A DNA stretch of 64,000 bases from Candidatus Contendibacter sp. (GTDB taxonomy: Bacteria > Pseudomonadota > Gammaproteobacteria > Competibacterales > Competibacteraceae): positions 62,001-126,000 of the forward strand of contig JARSSP010000015.1 in the NCBI GenBank assembly GCA_029624675.1, written 5' to 3'. The notes below the pieces were generated by a model. It made no database searches. It saw only the letters and a program-made list of their open reading frames with translations, and had not been told where the DNA came from. This document shows, piece by piece, positions 15,541 through 23,666 of the stretch; within the stretch, counting starts at the first letter, position 1, and every line of letters starts with the position of its first letter. Made by a program: the position numbers and the translations under genes.

Positions 15541-17712
15541 ATGACAACCGAACTAAAGCTGACCGTTTTTCAACTCGCCACGCGCGAGGACGGCATCGCC
15601 GTGGTTACCATCGACCTGCTCGGCGAGAGCCAGAACACGCTCAAGGCCGAGTTCATCCACGAGGCCAACGCCCTGCTCGACCGACTGGAGCAGGACGCCA
15701 ATGTCCAAGGTGTGGTGTTCATCAGCGGCAAGCCCGGCTCGTTCATCGCCGGGGCCGACATCCACATGCTGAAAGCCTGCCGGACCGCCGCCGAGGCGAC
15801 GGAACTGTCCAAAACGGGCCAGCGCTTCTTCGACCGGCTGGAGAATTTCAAGGTCCCGGTGGTCGCGGCGATTGACGGCGCCTGTCTGGGCGGCGGGCTG
15901 GAACTGGCGCTGGCCTGTCATGGCCGGATCTGCACCGACAACCCGAAGACCGCGCTGGGCCTGCCGGAGGTGATGCTGGGCGTGTTGCCGGGCAGCGGCG
16001 GCACCCAGCGCCTGCCCCGGTTGATCGGCATTCCCACCGCCCTGGACCTGATGCTGACCGGCAAGCACCTGAACGCCCGCAAGGCGCAACGGCTGGGGCT
16101 GGTGGACGATGTCGCGCCAGCCACCATCTTGTTGCAAGCCGCGCTGGACCTGGTGAAAAAGCTCCAGCACAACCGCGCCGCCACCCGCAAGACCGGCAGC
16201 CTGTTCTCGGTCAAGGGCCTGACCAGGCTGGCGCTGGAGGACAACCCGCTGGGCCGGCGCGTTCTGTTCCAGAAAGCCCGCGAGCAGGTCTTGGGCAAGA
16301 CCAGGGGCAACTACCCCGCCCCGTTGCGCATCATTGATTGCGTGGAAGCCGGCGCGGGCCAGGGTTTCAAGCAGGGCCTGGAGGCGGAAGCGGTCGGCTT
16401 CGGCGAACTGGCGGTCACGCCCCAGGCGCGGCAGTTGATGAACCTGTACTTCGCCACCACCGCGATGAAGAAGGATACCGGCGTCGCCGACGCCAGCGTG
16501 CAACCGCGCCCGGTCCGCAAGATCGGCGTACTGGGCGCGGGCCTGATGGGCGCCGGCATTGCCTACGTCACCACCAACAAGGCGCGGGTCCCGGTGCGGC
16601 TCAAGGATAAGGAGCCGGCGGGCCTGAATCGCGGCCTGGCCACCATTGACCGGTTGGTTCAAAAGCGCGTGCAACGGCGCTCGATCACCCCGTTCGAAGC
16701 CGGTCAGGAACGGCATCGCGTTACGCCCACCCTGGATTTTTCCGGTTTCCACAACGTGGACCTGGTCATCGAAGCGGTGTTTGAGGACCTCAAGCTCAAG
16801 CATCAAATGATCGCCGACGTGGAGGCGAACTGCCCGCCGACCACGATTTTCGCCACCAATACCTCCTCGATTCCCATCGTCCAGATCGCCGAGGCGGCGC
16901 GACGGCCAGAAAACGTTATCGGGATGCACTACTTCTCGCCGGTGGAGAAGATGCCGCTGCTGGAAATCATCGCCACCCCGAAAACCGCGCCGGAGGTCAT
17001 CGCCACCACGGTCGAATTAGGCCGCAAGCAGGGCAAGACCGTGATCGTGGTCCAGGACGGGGCCGGGTTCTACGTCAACCGTATCCTCGCTCCGTACATG
17101 AACGAGGCGGGCTATCTGCTAGCCGAGGGCGTGGCGGTGGACACCATCGACCAGGCGCTGGTGCAATTCGGCTTCCCGGTCGGGCCGTTCACCTTGCTGG
17201 ATGAAGTGGGCATCGATGTCGGCTCCAAGGTCGGGCCGATCCTGTACGATGCCTTCGGCGAGCGGATGAAGCCGGCCGGCGTCGTTGACCAGTTGCTGGC
17301 CGACGGCCGTCTAGGGCGTAAGGGCAAGAAGGGCTTTTACCTTTACGAAGGCGTCAAGAAAGGTGAGAAGCGGGTGGATAAAACCGTCTACGGCGTCCTC
17401 GGCGTCAGCGGCGACAAGACCCTGGACCCGAAGGAGATCGTCGAACGCTGCGTGCTGATGATGTTGAACGAGGCGGCGCGGTGCTGGGACGAAGGGTTGA
17501 TCCGCGGCCCGCGCGACGGCGACATCGGCGCGGTGTTCGGCATCGGCTTCCCGCCGTTCCTCGGCGGCCCGTTCCGCTATGCCGACAGTCTCGGCATCGC
17601 CGAACTGTTGGCGAAGCTGGAGCAGTATCGCCAGCGGCTGGGCGAACGCTTCGCCCCGGCGGAAATTCTGTTGCGCATGACGAAGGAAAAGCGGACCTTC
17701 CACACGGATTGA
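15541..17712 (+). CDS. fadJ: Fatty acid oxidation complex alpha subunit FadJ
   Basis: The 723-residue product combines an enoyl-CoA hydratase domain and a 3-hydroxyacyl-CoA dehydrogenase. The hydratase has SFIAGADIHML, the oxyanion segment DGACLGGGLELAL, and GLPEVMLGVLPGSGGTQRLP with the catalytic Glu. The dehydrogenase has the NAD motif GVLGAGLMGAGIA, then ATNTSSIPI, GMHYFSPVEKMPLLEI and the C-terminal NEAARCWDEG and GIGFPPFLGGP segments. It converts enoyl-CoA to 3-ketoacyl-CoA, which the thiolase FadI then cleaves. Length and partner fit FadJ (about 714 residues). The ATG at 15541 follows GAGGAGG. Substrate range cannot be judged from sequence alone. Confidence 0.93.
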   Translation: MTTELKLTVFQLATREDGIAVVTIDLLGESQNTLKAEFIHEANALLDRLEQDANVQGVVFISGKPGSFIAGADIHMLKACRTAAEATELSKTGQRFFDRLENFKVPVVAAIDGACLGGGLELALACHGRICTDNPKTALGLPEVMLGVLPGSGGTQRLPRLIGIPTALDLMLTGKHLNARKAQRLGLVDDVAPATILLQAALDLVKKLQHNRAATRKTGSLFSVKGLTRLALEDNPLGRRVLFQKAREQVLGKTRGNYPAPLRIIDCVEAGAGQGFKQGLEAEAVGFGELAVTPQARQLMNLYFATTAMKKDTGVADASVQPRPVRKIGVLGAGLMGAGIAYVTTNKARVPVRLKDKEPAGLNRGLATIDRLVQKRVQRRSITPFEAGQERHRVTPTLDFSGFHNVDLVIEAVFEDLKLKHQMIADVEANCPPTTIFATNTSSIPIVQIAEAARRPENVIGMHYFSPVEKMPLLEIIATPKTAPEVIATTVELGRKQGKTVIVVQDGAGFYVNRILAPYMNEAGYLLAEGVAVDTIDQALVQFGFPVGPFTLLDEVGIDVGSKVGPILYDAFGERMKPAGVVDQLLADGRLGRKGKKGFYLYEGVKKGEKRVDKTVYGVLGVSGDKTLDPKEIVERCVLMMLNEAARCWDEGLIRGPRDGDIGAVFGIGFPPFLGGPFRYADSLGIAELLAKLEQYRQRLGERFAPAEILLRMTKEKRTFHTD

Positions 17713-17724
17713 CCGTCGCTGCGA

Positions 17725-17749
17725 CCCTCCCTCTTCGCAGGAGGGAGGG
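17725..17749 (+). terminator. GC-rich hairpin after fadIJ
   Basis: CCCTCCCTC and GAGGGAGGG form a perfect 9-bp stem with a 7-base loop starting 13 bp after the fadJ stop. No T run follows, so it may be a REP-like mRNA end rather than a true intrinsic terminator. Confidence 0.5.
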
Positions 17750-17795
17750 CATGGGGCACAATGGCCTTGGGTCACCGAACCGCCGAGGCAGCGCC

Positions 17796-18383
17796 ATGAA
17801 CCCGCAACTGAAACCCCGTTTGACCCCCGAAGACTATCTCGCCATCGAACGCGGCGCCGAGTTCAAGAGCGAATACTTCAACGGCGAAATCTTCGCCATG
17901 GCGGGCGCCAGCAGAGCGCATAACGCCATCGTTCTCAACATCGGTTCCGAAATCCGGCGACACCTAAAACACCGCCCCTGTAAAGCCTACGTCAACGACC
18001 TGCGGGTCAAGGTCAGCCCGACCGGCCTATATACCTACCCGGACCTGATGGTGGTTTGCGGCAAGGAACAATTCGAGGACGCCCATCTCGACACCCTGTT
18101 GAACCCGACGCTTATCATCGAGGTATTGTCGGCTTCGACTGAAGCCTACGACCGGGGCCGCAAGTTCGAGCATTACCGCCATCTGGACTCGCTGGTCGAA
18201 TACGTCCTGATCGCTCAACACCGGCCGCATGTCGAATCCTACCGGCGGCAACCGGATCATCAATGGCTGCTCACCGAATGCAACGGCTTGAATGGGACGC
18301 TGCGGTTGCAATCCATCGACTGTGATCTGGCGCTGGCGGAGGTCTACGACAAGGTGGAACTCAGCGAGGATTCGCTGGATTGA
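17796..18383 (+). CDS. Uma2 family (DUF820) PD-(D/E)xK nuclease-like protein
   Basis: The 195-residue product has the Uma2 order: RLTPEDYLAIER, EYFNGEIFAMAGAS, HNAIVLNIG, the acidic site YTYPDLMVVCG, then LIIEVLSASTEAYDRGRKFEHYR, which supplies Glu and Lys of the nuclease core. Family members are abundant in cyanobacteria and some proteobacteria; their biological target is not known. It starts at an ATG in the gap behind fadJ and ends 80 bp before feoA. The Fur-like site lies between this gene and feoA, so it is probably not part of either operon. Confidence 0.85.
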   Translation: MNPQLKPRLTPEDYLAIERGAEFKSEYFNGEIFAMAGASRAHNAIVLNIGSEIRRHLKHRPCKAYVNDLRVKVSPTGLYTYPDLMVVCGKEQFEDAHLDTLLNPTLIIEVLSASTEAYDRGRKFEHYRHLDSLVEYVLIAQHRPHVESYRRQPDHQWLLTECNGLNGTLRLQSIDCDLALAEVYDKVELSEDSLD

Positions 18384-18430
18384 ACGAATTCTCATAGCCC
18401 TATTGCGGTTTAGGTTGGTTTGTAGGAAAA

Positions 18431-18445
18431 TGCGAACCATTCTCA
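18431..18445 (+). promoter_or_regulatory. Fur box upstream of feoA
   Basis: TGCGAACCATTCTCA matches the 7-1-7 Fur consensus TGAGAATnATTCTCA, with a perfect right half and 5 of 7 in the left half, 18 bp before the feoA start. A second ATTCTCA half-site is at 18388-18394. Iron-bound Fur would block transcription of feoAB from here. Confidence 0.7.
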
Positions 18446-18463
18446 TTTATATGGTTTTCTCAC

Positions 18464-18700
18464 ATGACCATGGTGCGCCTTTCCGAACTGGCGATGGGCC
18501 AGCAGGGTATCATCGAAGACATGGACGCCGAGGAGCCTTTCCGTCAACGGCTGCAAGCCCTGGGTTTTCGCGTCGGCAAGGAAGTACGCCCCATCCGCCA
18601 GGCCCTGTTCGGCGGGCCGCTTCAGGTCCGGGTCGGCAGCGTCAACGTCATGCTGCGCCGTAACGACGCCGCGTTGATCCACGTCTGGGCCGAGTGTTGA
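18464..18700 (+). CDS. feoA: Ferrous iron transport protein A
   Basis: The 78-residue product has the SH3-like FeoA fold: VRLSELAMGQQGIIEDM, FRQRLQALGFRVGKEV, and a C-terminal GGPLQVRVGSVNVMLRRNDAALIHV. FeoA is a small cytoplasmic partner of the FeoB transporter. The stop overlaps the start region of feoB (GTG at 18694 or TTG at 18697), so the two are translationally coupled. An ATG at 18470 is a possible alternative start. A Fur-like site lies directly upstream. Confidence 0.9.
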   Translation: MTMVRLSELAMGQQGIIEDMDAEEPFRQRLQALGFRVGKEVRPIRQALFGGPLQVRVGSVNVMLRRNDAALIHVWAEC

Positions 18701-20487
18701 AACGCATCGCCCTGTTGGGAATGCCCAACACCGGCAAATCCACCTTTTTCAACCGCCTGACCGGGGCCAGCGCCCGCATCGGCAACTGGCCCGGCGTCAC
18801 CGTGGATCTGCTGAGCGCGAAGATTCTGCTCGGCGCGGAGATGGTCGAGGTGGTGGACCTGCCGGGCCTCTACGATCTGCACGGCTTCGCCGAGGACGAG
18901 CAGGTGGTTCGGCGGTTCCTGCAAAACAACCCGGTCGACCTCCTCTGCCTCATCCTCAACGCCACCCAGATCGACCAGCAATTGCCGCTGACCCTGCAAC
19001 TGTGCCGCTTGGGACTGCCGGCGGTGGCGGTGCTGAACATGGCCGACGAGGCGGAACGGCTGGGCATCCGCTTCGATACCGAAGCGCTGGCGGCGGGGCT
19101 GGGTTGTCCGGTTTGCCACGTCAGCGCCAAGTACGGCCAGGGCTTCCCGGAAACCCGCGACACCCTGCGCCGGGTTCTAAGCCAATCTCCATCCACCGAT
19201 CTCCAGGCGTTGCGGGCTGATTTCGCCGCCGACGACGCCCTGATCGCGGAAGCGGAAAAGCTGCTGGCGCGGTCGGTAACGATACCACCCGTCCTGGAGT
19301 ATGGCCTGACCGAGCGGCTCGACCGGATCGTCCTGCATCCGCTGTTCGGCATTCCATTGTTTCTCCTCGCCCTGTTCCTGCTGTTTCAGGCGGTCTATAC
19401 CCTGGGCGGACCGTTGCAGGACGGCATGACCTGGCTGCTGACCGAATTCCGTGACCTGGCCCTGGCGCCCCTGCAAGCGATTCTGCCCGGCTGGCTGTAT
19501 GGCCTGTTGGTGGAGGGACTGTACGACGGGCTGGGCACGGTGGCCTCGTTCGTGCCGATCATCGTACTGTTCTTCCTCGGCATGGCGCTGGTCGAGGACA
19601 GCGGCTATCTGTCGCGCATCGCCTTTCTGATGGACGCGCTGATGGCGAAGCTGGGCCTGGACGGGCGCGGCTTCGTGATGCTGTTGATGGGCTTCGGTTG
19701 CAACGTGCCGGCGCTGATGGGCACCCGGGTGATGCGGTCGCGGGGCCTGCGCCTGCTGACCATGCTGATCATCCCCTTCTCGCTGTGCTCGGCCCGTTTG
19801 CAGGTGTTCGTCTTCCTGACCACCGCGCTGTTTTCGCCCGCTCAAGCGCCCGTGGTCCTGTTCGCGCTGTACGTGCTCAGCTTCCTGACCGCGTTCGCCA
19901 CCGCCTTGTTGTTCAAGAACCGGATCGGCGCCGCCGCCGAACCCTTGCTGATCGAACTGCCACCCTACCGCTTACCGACGCTCGGGCAGGTGGCCTTGCG
20001 CGCCTGGCGCGAGGTCTACCATTTTCTCAGCCGCGCCAGCCGGTTCATCATCGCCGGCGTGGTGATGATCTGGCTGCTGACGCACCTGCCGCCCAGCGCC
20101 GCGGTCGGCGGTCCCGATACCCTGGCGGGGCTGTTCGGCGGTTGGCTGGAACCGCTGTTGCGACCCATCGGCATCGACCAGCGGATGGCGGTGGTGCTGT
20201 TGTTCGGCTTCGTCGCCAAGGAGATCGTGCTGGGGGCGATGGCGGTGGTCTACGGACTGGAAGGCGACGCCCTGGCGCAATTGATGACTCAGCAAATGGA
20301 CTGGGTCCAGGCGTTCAGCTTCATGCTGTTCACGCTGCTCTACACGCCCTGTCTGTCCACGGTGGCGACCCTGCGCGGCGAATCGAGGAGCCTTGCCTTT
20401 ACCGGCTTCAGCATCGCCTGGTCGCTGGCGCTGGCCTGGCTGGTCAGCCTGGTGTTCTATCAGGGCGCGCGGCTGTTGGGTTTTTGA
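18694..20487 (+). CDS. feoB: Ferrous iron transporter FeoB
   Basis: The 597-residue product has an N-terminal G domain: P-loop GMPNTGKST (about 9-17), the switch segment GNWPGVTVD, G3 DLPGLYDL, G4 NMAD and G5 SAKYG. About eight or more membrane helices follow, including the gate motifs MALVEDSGYLSRIAFLMD and GFGCNVPALMGTR. It imports Fe2+ across the inner membrane in a GTP-dependent way. It is shorter than the 773-residue E. coli protein, as in many compact FeoB proteins. The start is GTG at 18694 or TTG at 18697, overlapping feoA. No feoC follows; the next gene is on the other strand. Confidence 0.94.
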   Translation: MLKRIALLGMPNTGKSTFFNRLTGASARIGNWPGVTVDLLSAKILLGAEMVEVVDLPGLYDLHGFAEDEQVVRRFLQNNPVDLLCLILNATQIDQQLPLTLQLCRLGLPAVAVLNMADEAERLGIRFDTEALAAGLGCPVCHVSAKYGQGFPETRDTLRRVLSQSPSTDLQALRADFAADDALIAEAEKLLARSVTIPPVLEYGLTERLDRIVLHPLFGIPLFLLALFLLFQAVYTLGGPLQDGMTWLLTEFRDLALAPLQAILPGWLYGLLVEGLYDGLGTVASFVPIIVLFFLGMALVEDSGYLSRIAFLMDALMAKLGLDGRGFVMLLMGFGCNVPALMGTRVMRSRGLRLLTMLIIPFSLCSARLQVFVFLTTALFSPAQAPVVLFALYVLSFLTAFATALLFKNRIGAAAEPLLIELPPYRLPTLGQVALRAWREVYHFLSRASRFIIAGVVMIWLLTHLPPSAAVGGPDTLAGLFGGWLEPLLRPIGIDQRMAVVLLFGFVAKEIVLGAMAVVYGLEGDALAQLMTQQMDWVQAFSFMLFTLLYTPCLSTVATLRGESRSLAFTGFSIAWSLALAWLVSLVFYQGARLLGF

Positions 20488-20494
20488 GCGCCAC

Positions 20495-21445
20495 TCAACA
20501 ATTGAAGAAATACGCCAGCGCATCCCGTAACCGCGCCTCCTCGGCGGCCAGGCCGGGATGTTCGAAATGGCCGGCTTGCAGCACGAACAGTTCCCGGTGA
20601 CCCGCCAGCGCGTTGTAAATGGCGAACTGGCCAGGCGGCGGCACCGCCGGGTCGAAGCGGGCGGCAGCGACGTGCATCGGAATGCGCAGATGGCGGGCCG
20701 CGACCGCCGCGTCGAAATAGCGCAGCGTCTCCAACGCCCGGCCGGTCCGCCGCTGGTAGGTCCGCACCGCCTCGCCGCTGCCGACGCAGGGACAATTCAG
20801 CCGCAGGGGATGATGGCCGAAGCTGGGCACGTTCAGGTGGGCGCGGTGAAAGCGTTCGTCCCACGGCAGGGCCAGCGCCCCCACCCCGCCGCCGAAACTG
20901 ATGCCCAGATACTCCAGCCGCCGCGCCGCCATCGGAAACAGCTCCAGCAGGGCCGAGGCAGCGCACCACACGGTATCCGCCGCGCAGCCGCCGAGAATGT
21001 AAGTCTCGCGCTGGCGAATCCCGTGCAGCACGTGGCGGAGGGGATTGCTGGAAAAATCCGGTCGGGCGCTGCGGGAGATGCCGCGCGCGCAGGGAAACAA
21101 CAGCGCCGCCCGTTCGAACGGCAGGTGAAAATCGGGCCCCTCTCGTCCGCCGTAACCGTGGCCGACGATCACACCGCGCTCGATGGGTTGATCGCGAGGT
21201 CGGGTCAGCCAGCCGCCGATCCGGACCCCATCCACCGAAGTGAACGCCATCTCGAAGACCTGGATTCGCGGTTGCGGGCTGGCGATTTCCCGGACCCTCG
21301 GCGCGACCGCCACCTTGCGACCCTGGGCGTGGAGGTCGCGCCAGAACGGCGCGAAATCCTCCGGTTCTTGCGGCGCGGCAACCGCCAGCAAAGCGTCGAG
21401 ATCATGGCCGTGGCGGGGATCGAATGGATAATCGTGAAGGAACAT
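20495..21445 (-). CDS. Acetylxylan esterase/cephalosporin deacetylase-like alpha/beta hydrolase
   Basis: The product (316 residues from 21445) fits the AXE1 family. It has an N-terminal DPRHGHDLDALLAV and FAPFWRDL, then the strand GVIVGHGYGGREGP, the nucleophile elbow GISFGGG, a late Asp (ARFDPAVPP) and a His (QAGHFEHPG). Such enzymes remove acetyl or other acyl groups from sugars or related esters; the substrate here is unknown. The gene is convergent with feoB, with a 7-bp gap. A longer version from GTG at 21505 would add 20 residues without similarity to the family, so the ATG at 21445 is preferred. Confidence 0.75.
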   Translation of the reverse strand: MFLHDYPFDPRHGHDLDALLAVAAPQEPEDFAPFWRDLHAQGRKVAVAPRVREIASPQPRIQVFEMAFTSVDGVRIGGWLTRPRDQPIERGVIVGHGYGGREGPDFHLPFERAALLFPCARGISRSARPDFSSNPLRHVLHGIRQRETYILGGCAADTVWCAASALLELFPMAARRLEYLGISFGGGVGALALPWDERFHRAHLNVPSFGHHPLRLNCPCVGSGEAVRTYQRRTGRALETLRYFDAAVAARHLRIPMHVAAARFDPAVPPPGQFAIYNALAGHRELFVLQAGHFEHPGLAAEEARLRDALAYFFNC

Positions 21446-21610
21446 GACGCGATCAGGAACTAAACTTGGGTCATAGCATGACAACAGGCATTTTATGTTG
21501 TTCACGGCTTGGAGACTGCTTCAAGCTTGGGTTAGACTCAAAAAGTAGCAGCCCCGGCAAGATGTAACGTCGTGTGTTGGAATTCACCAAGCATTTACGA
21601 GGAGTGATTC

Positions 21611-22267
21611 ATGCCGAAGAAAAAAGAGCCGACCGAAACCCCGGTCAAGAAAGCACCCAGCAAGACCGCCAAGCAGGTTGAAGGCGCGGCCCCGGCGCAA
21701 AAGACAATGTCGCTGCCGGTGGAACCCGCCAAGGCGGAACCCGCGCCGACGCCCGCCAAGGCCGAAAAACCCACCACCCCTGCCCCCGCCAAGGCGGAAC
21801 CCGCGCCCGCCCCCGCCAAGGCTGAGAAGCCCGCCGCCCCCGCCAAGGTCGAGTCCGCCCCCGCCCCCGCCAAGGTTGAGCCCGCGCCCGCCCCCGCGCC
21901 GGCCAAGGCTGAAAAGCCCACCGCGCCCGCCAAGGTTGAGCCCGCGCCCGCCAAGGCCGAGAAACCCGCCGCGCCCGCCAAGGCCGAGAAACCCGCCGCG
22001 TCCGAATCGGTGGTTACCGTCGTGGTTGCCAAATACGACGTCGGTCATGGTAACAACATGTTCATTCGCGGCGAAGGCGCCAGCCTCAATTGGGAATCCG
22101 GCATCCAGATGGAAAACGCCGGCAACGACGTGTGGGTGTGGACGACGAACGAATTGAAGGAAGGCGCCGTGTCGTTCAAGTTCCTGATCAACGACGTGGG
22201 TTGGTCCGCCGGCGACAACATGACCGCCCCGGCGGGCGAAACCACTACGCTCTATCCCGCCTTTTGA
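21611..22267 (+). CDS. Pro/Ala/Lys-repeat protein with carbohydrate-binding-like domain
   Basis: The 218-residue product has two parts. Residues 1-135 are low-complexity, Pro/Ala/Lys/Glu-rich, with ten copies of PAK[A/V]E. The last 80 residues form a compact beta-rich domain (VVAKYDVGHGNNMFIRGEG, WESGIQMEN, VWVWTT, VSFKFLINDVGWSAGDN) that resembles starch- or glycogen-binding sandwich modules of the CBM20/CBM48 type. There is no signal peptide, so the protein is likely cytoplasmic. GAGGAG precedes the ATG. A link to glycogen handling is inferred from the fold and from the debranching enzyme 2.5 kb downstream. The repeat tail may be a spacer or may bind polyanions. Confidence 0.6.
   Translation: MPKKKEPTETPVKKAPSKTAKQVEGAAPAQKTMSLPVEPAKAEPAPTPAKAEKPTTPAPAKAEPAPAPAKAEKPAAPAKVESAPAPAKVEPAPAPAPAKAEKPTAPAKVEPAPAKAEKPAAPAKAEKPAASESVVTVVVAKYDVGHGNNMFIRGEGASLNWESGIQMENAGNDVWVWTTNELKEGAVSFKFLINDVGWSAGDNMTAPAGETTTLYPAF
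21716..22008 (+). repeat. Coding tandem-like repeat array (PAK[A/V]E units)
   Basis: Ten PAKAE or PAKVE units separated by 2-6 residues are encoded by near-identical CCCGCCAAGG cores. Spacing and codons vary, which suggests repeat expansion and later drift. Confidence 0.8.
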
Positions 22268-22282
22268 AAGACTGCGCGAACT

Positions 22283-22307
22283 CCTCTCTCTCCCAGCGAG
22301 AGAGAGG
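22283..22307. terminator. Perfect hairpin between convergent genes
   Basis: CCTCTCTCTC and GAGAGAGAGG form a 10-bp stem with loop CCAGC, between the stops of two convergent genes. The core resembles the REP-like family seen at 34.1, 37.5 and 50.7 kb. It lacks a T run. Confidence 0.5.
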
Positions 22308-22318
22308 GCGCGGACCGT

Positions 22319-23524
22319 TCACAGTCCCTGTCGCCGCAACCGTTCGAACTCCCGCCGCGACCGCGTCACGCAATCCTCGATGGCCACGCCGACGAAGTAA
22401 TTGCCGGTCAGCGCCAGGCGATTCCCAGCCAGCGCCCGATCCACGGCGCTCACCCAGTCGCCATGCCCGACCCGCAACGCGGGCAATCGATTGACTTGGC
22501 TGACCACATTCCCGGCATCGAAGGCATCGCGCGGCGCATTCAACACCTGGGCAATGCGGTTCAGTTTCCCCTCCTCGTCCAAAACGCCGGGCCGGAAATG
22601 GAAGGTAAATCCCCGATGGCGGGCATCCGGCGCGGTATCGCGCGACACCACCGAATAGAACGTTTCGTTCCGGCCGATCAATCCCGCCACGAGTGGCAAT
22701 GACACTCGATCGGCGGGCAGCGCCACGCCGACCGATTCCACCGTGGCGGTTCGAATCCGCGCCAGGGCGGCGGCCAGTTCCGGGAATTCCGCCCGCAACA
22801 ACTCGGCCGCGACCGCCACCGGCGTCGCCAGGCACAGAGCGCGGGCGGCATACTCGCCTCGATCAGTGCGGACCCCGAAATCCTCGCCCGCGCGCCAGAC
22901 CTCCCGCGCCGCTTGACCAAATTCGATGGGAATATCCGATTGCCCGGCCAAAATATCCGCGACGGTTTGCAACCCATCGGGCAGGGTAAAGCCGCGCGGC
23001 ACGTCCTTGCGGCGGGGCCGGGGCCGAAACAGGCAGTCGGCGGGAAACTCGGCGGCCGGCTGGCAAATCACCGCGTCGAAGGCTGGCTCGAACACCGCCG
23101 CGTAATTGCGCGGGCCGACGATGCGACCGTAGCAGTCGGCGACGCTGTGGCCAGCTTTCTTCGCCCTCAACAGGCGGAACGGGGCCAACAGCAGTTCCGA
23201 AAAATTCAATTGGGAAGGAATGCTCCTGACCGCCCCGTCGGCGAACAGCCGAAAGCTGACCTTGGCGCGAGGTTGCAGCCGGTCGAGCGCCCGAACCGAC
23301 TCCAGGATGGCCAGCAGATTGCCGTAGGAGTTGAAACCACTGTGCGCGCCCAGTTCCAGCCAAAACCCGTCCAGCGCCCCGCCGAAGCGATGCGAGCACA
23401 GACAGCCGCCCGGCCGCTGGTCCGCTTCCAGCACTTGCACGCGCCAGCCCGCGCGGGCGGCGTCATGAGCCATGCTCAGGCCGCTGATGCCGGCGCCGAT
23501 AATCAACAGATCGTGGTCGGCCAT
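22319..23524 (-). CDS. FAD-dependent protoporphyrinogen oxidase-like amine oxidase
   Basis: The 401-residue product starts with the dinucleotide-binding motif DLLIIGAGISGLSMAHDAA followed by VLEADQRPGG. It ends with the FAD-contacting segment NRLALTGNYFVGVAIEDCV, as in HemY-type protoporphyrinogen oxidases and related flavin amine oxidases. LELGAHSGFNSYGNLL and the central region fit the protoporphyrinogen oxidase group more than generic amine oxidases. In that role it would oxidise protoporphyrinogen IX to protoporphyrin IX. No other haem gene is adjacent, so the assignment rests on sequence. The ATG at 23524 follows AAGGGA and is preferred to an upstream ATG at 23593. Confidence 0.75.
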   Translation of the reverse strand: MADHDLLIIGAGISGLSMAHDAARAGWRVQVLEADQRPGGCLCSHRFGGALDGFWLELGAHSGFNSYGNLLAILESVRALDRLQPRAKVSFRLFADGAVRSIPSQLNFSELLLAPFRLLRAKKAGHSVADCYGRIVGPRNYAAVFEPAFDAVICQPAAEFPADCLFRPRPRRKDVPRGFTLPDGLQTVADILAGQSDIPIEFGQAAREVWRAGEDFGVRTDRGEYAARALCLATPVAVAAELLRAEFPELAAALARIRTATVESVGVALPADRVSLPLVAGLIGRNETFYSVVSRDTAPDARHRGFTFHFRPGVLDEEGKLNRIAQVLNAPRDAFDAGNVVSQVNRLPALRVGHGDWVSAVDRALAGNRLALTGNYFVGVAIEDCVTRSRREFERLRRQGL

Positions 23525-23666
23525 GACGAATCCCTTGGAGTGACGACAGGCGGCGATTCTCGACAAGGATCGCGGGGCGGTCAAGTCAGCCAAACCGTGC
23601 TAGGTTCACCGACCCGATTTTGCCTAGGCTTGAAGGGCTTACTACTCCAACCTTAAAGGAAGCGCC

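Noticed and set aside
21716-22008. GCC-AAG-rich repeats as a CRISPR or satellite array
   Set aside because: The repeat is in frame with a protein of regular PAK[A/V]E units and has a good start and ribosome binding site.
22742-22762. GGTTCGAATCC in the flavoprotein gene, like a tRNA T-loop
   Set aside because: It is within a well-supported coding frame and no cloverleaf can be formed.
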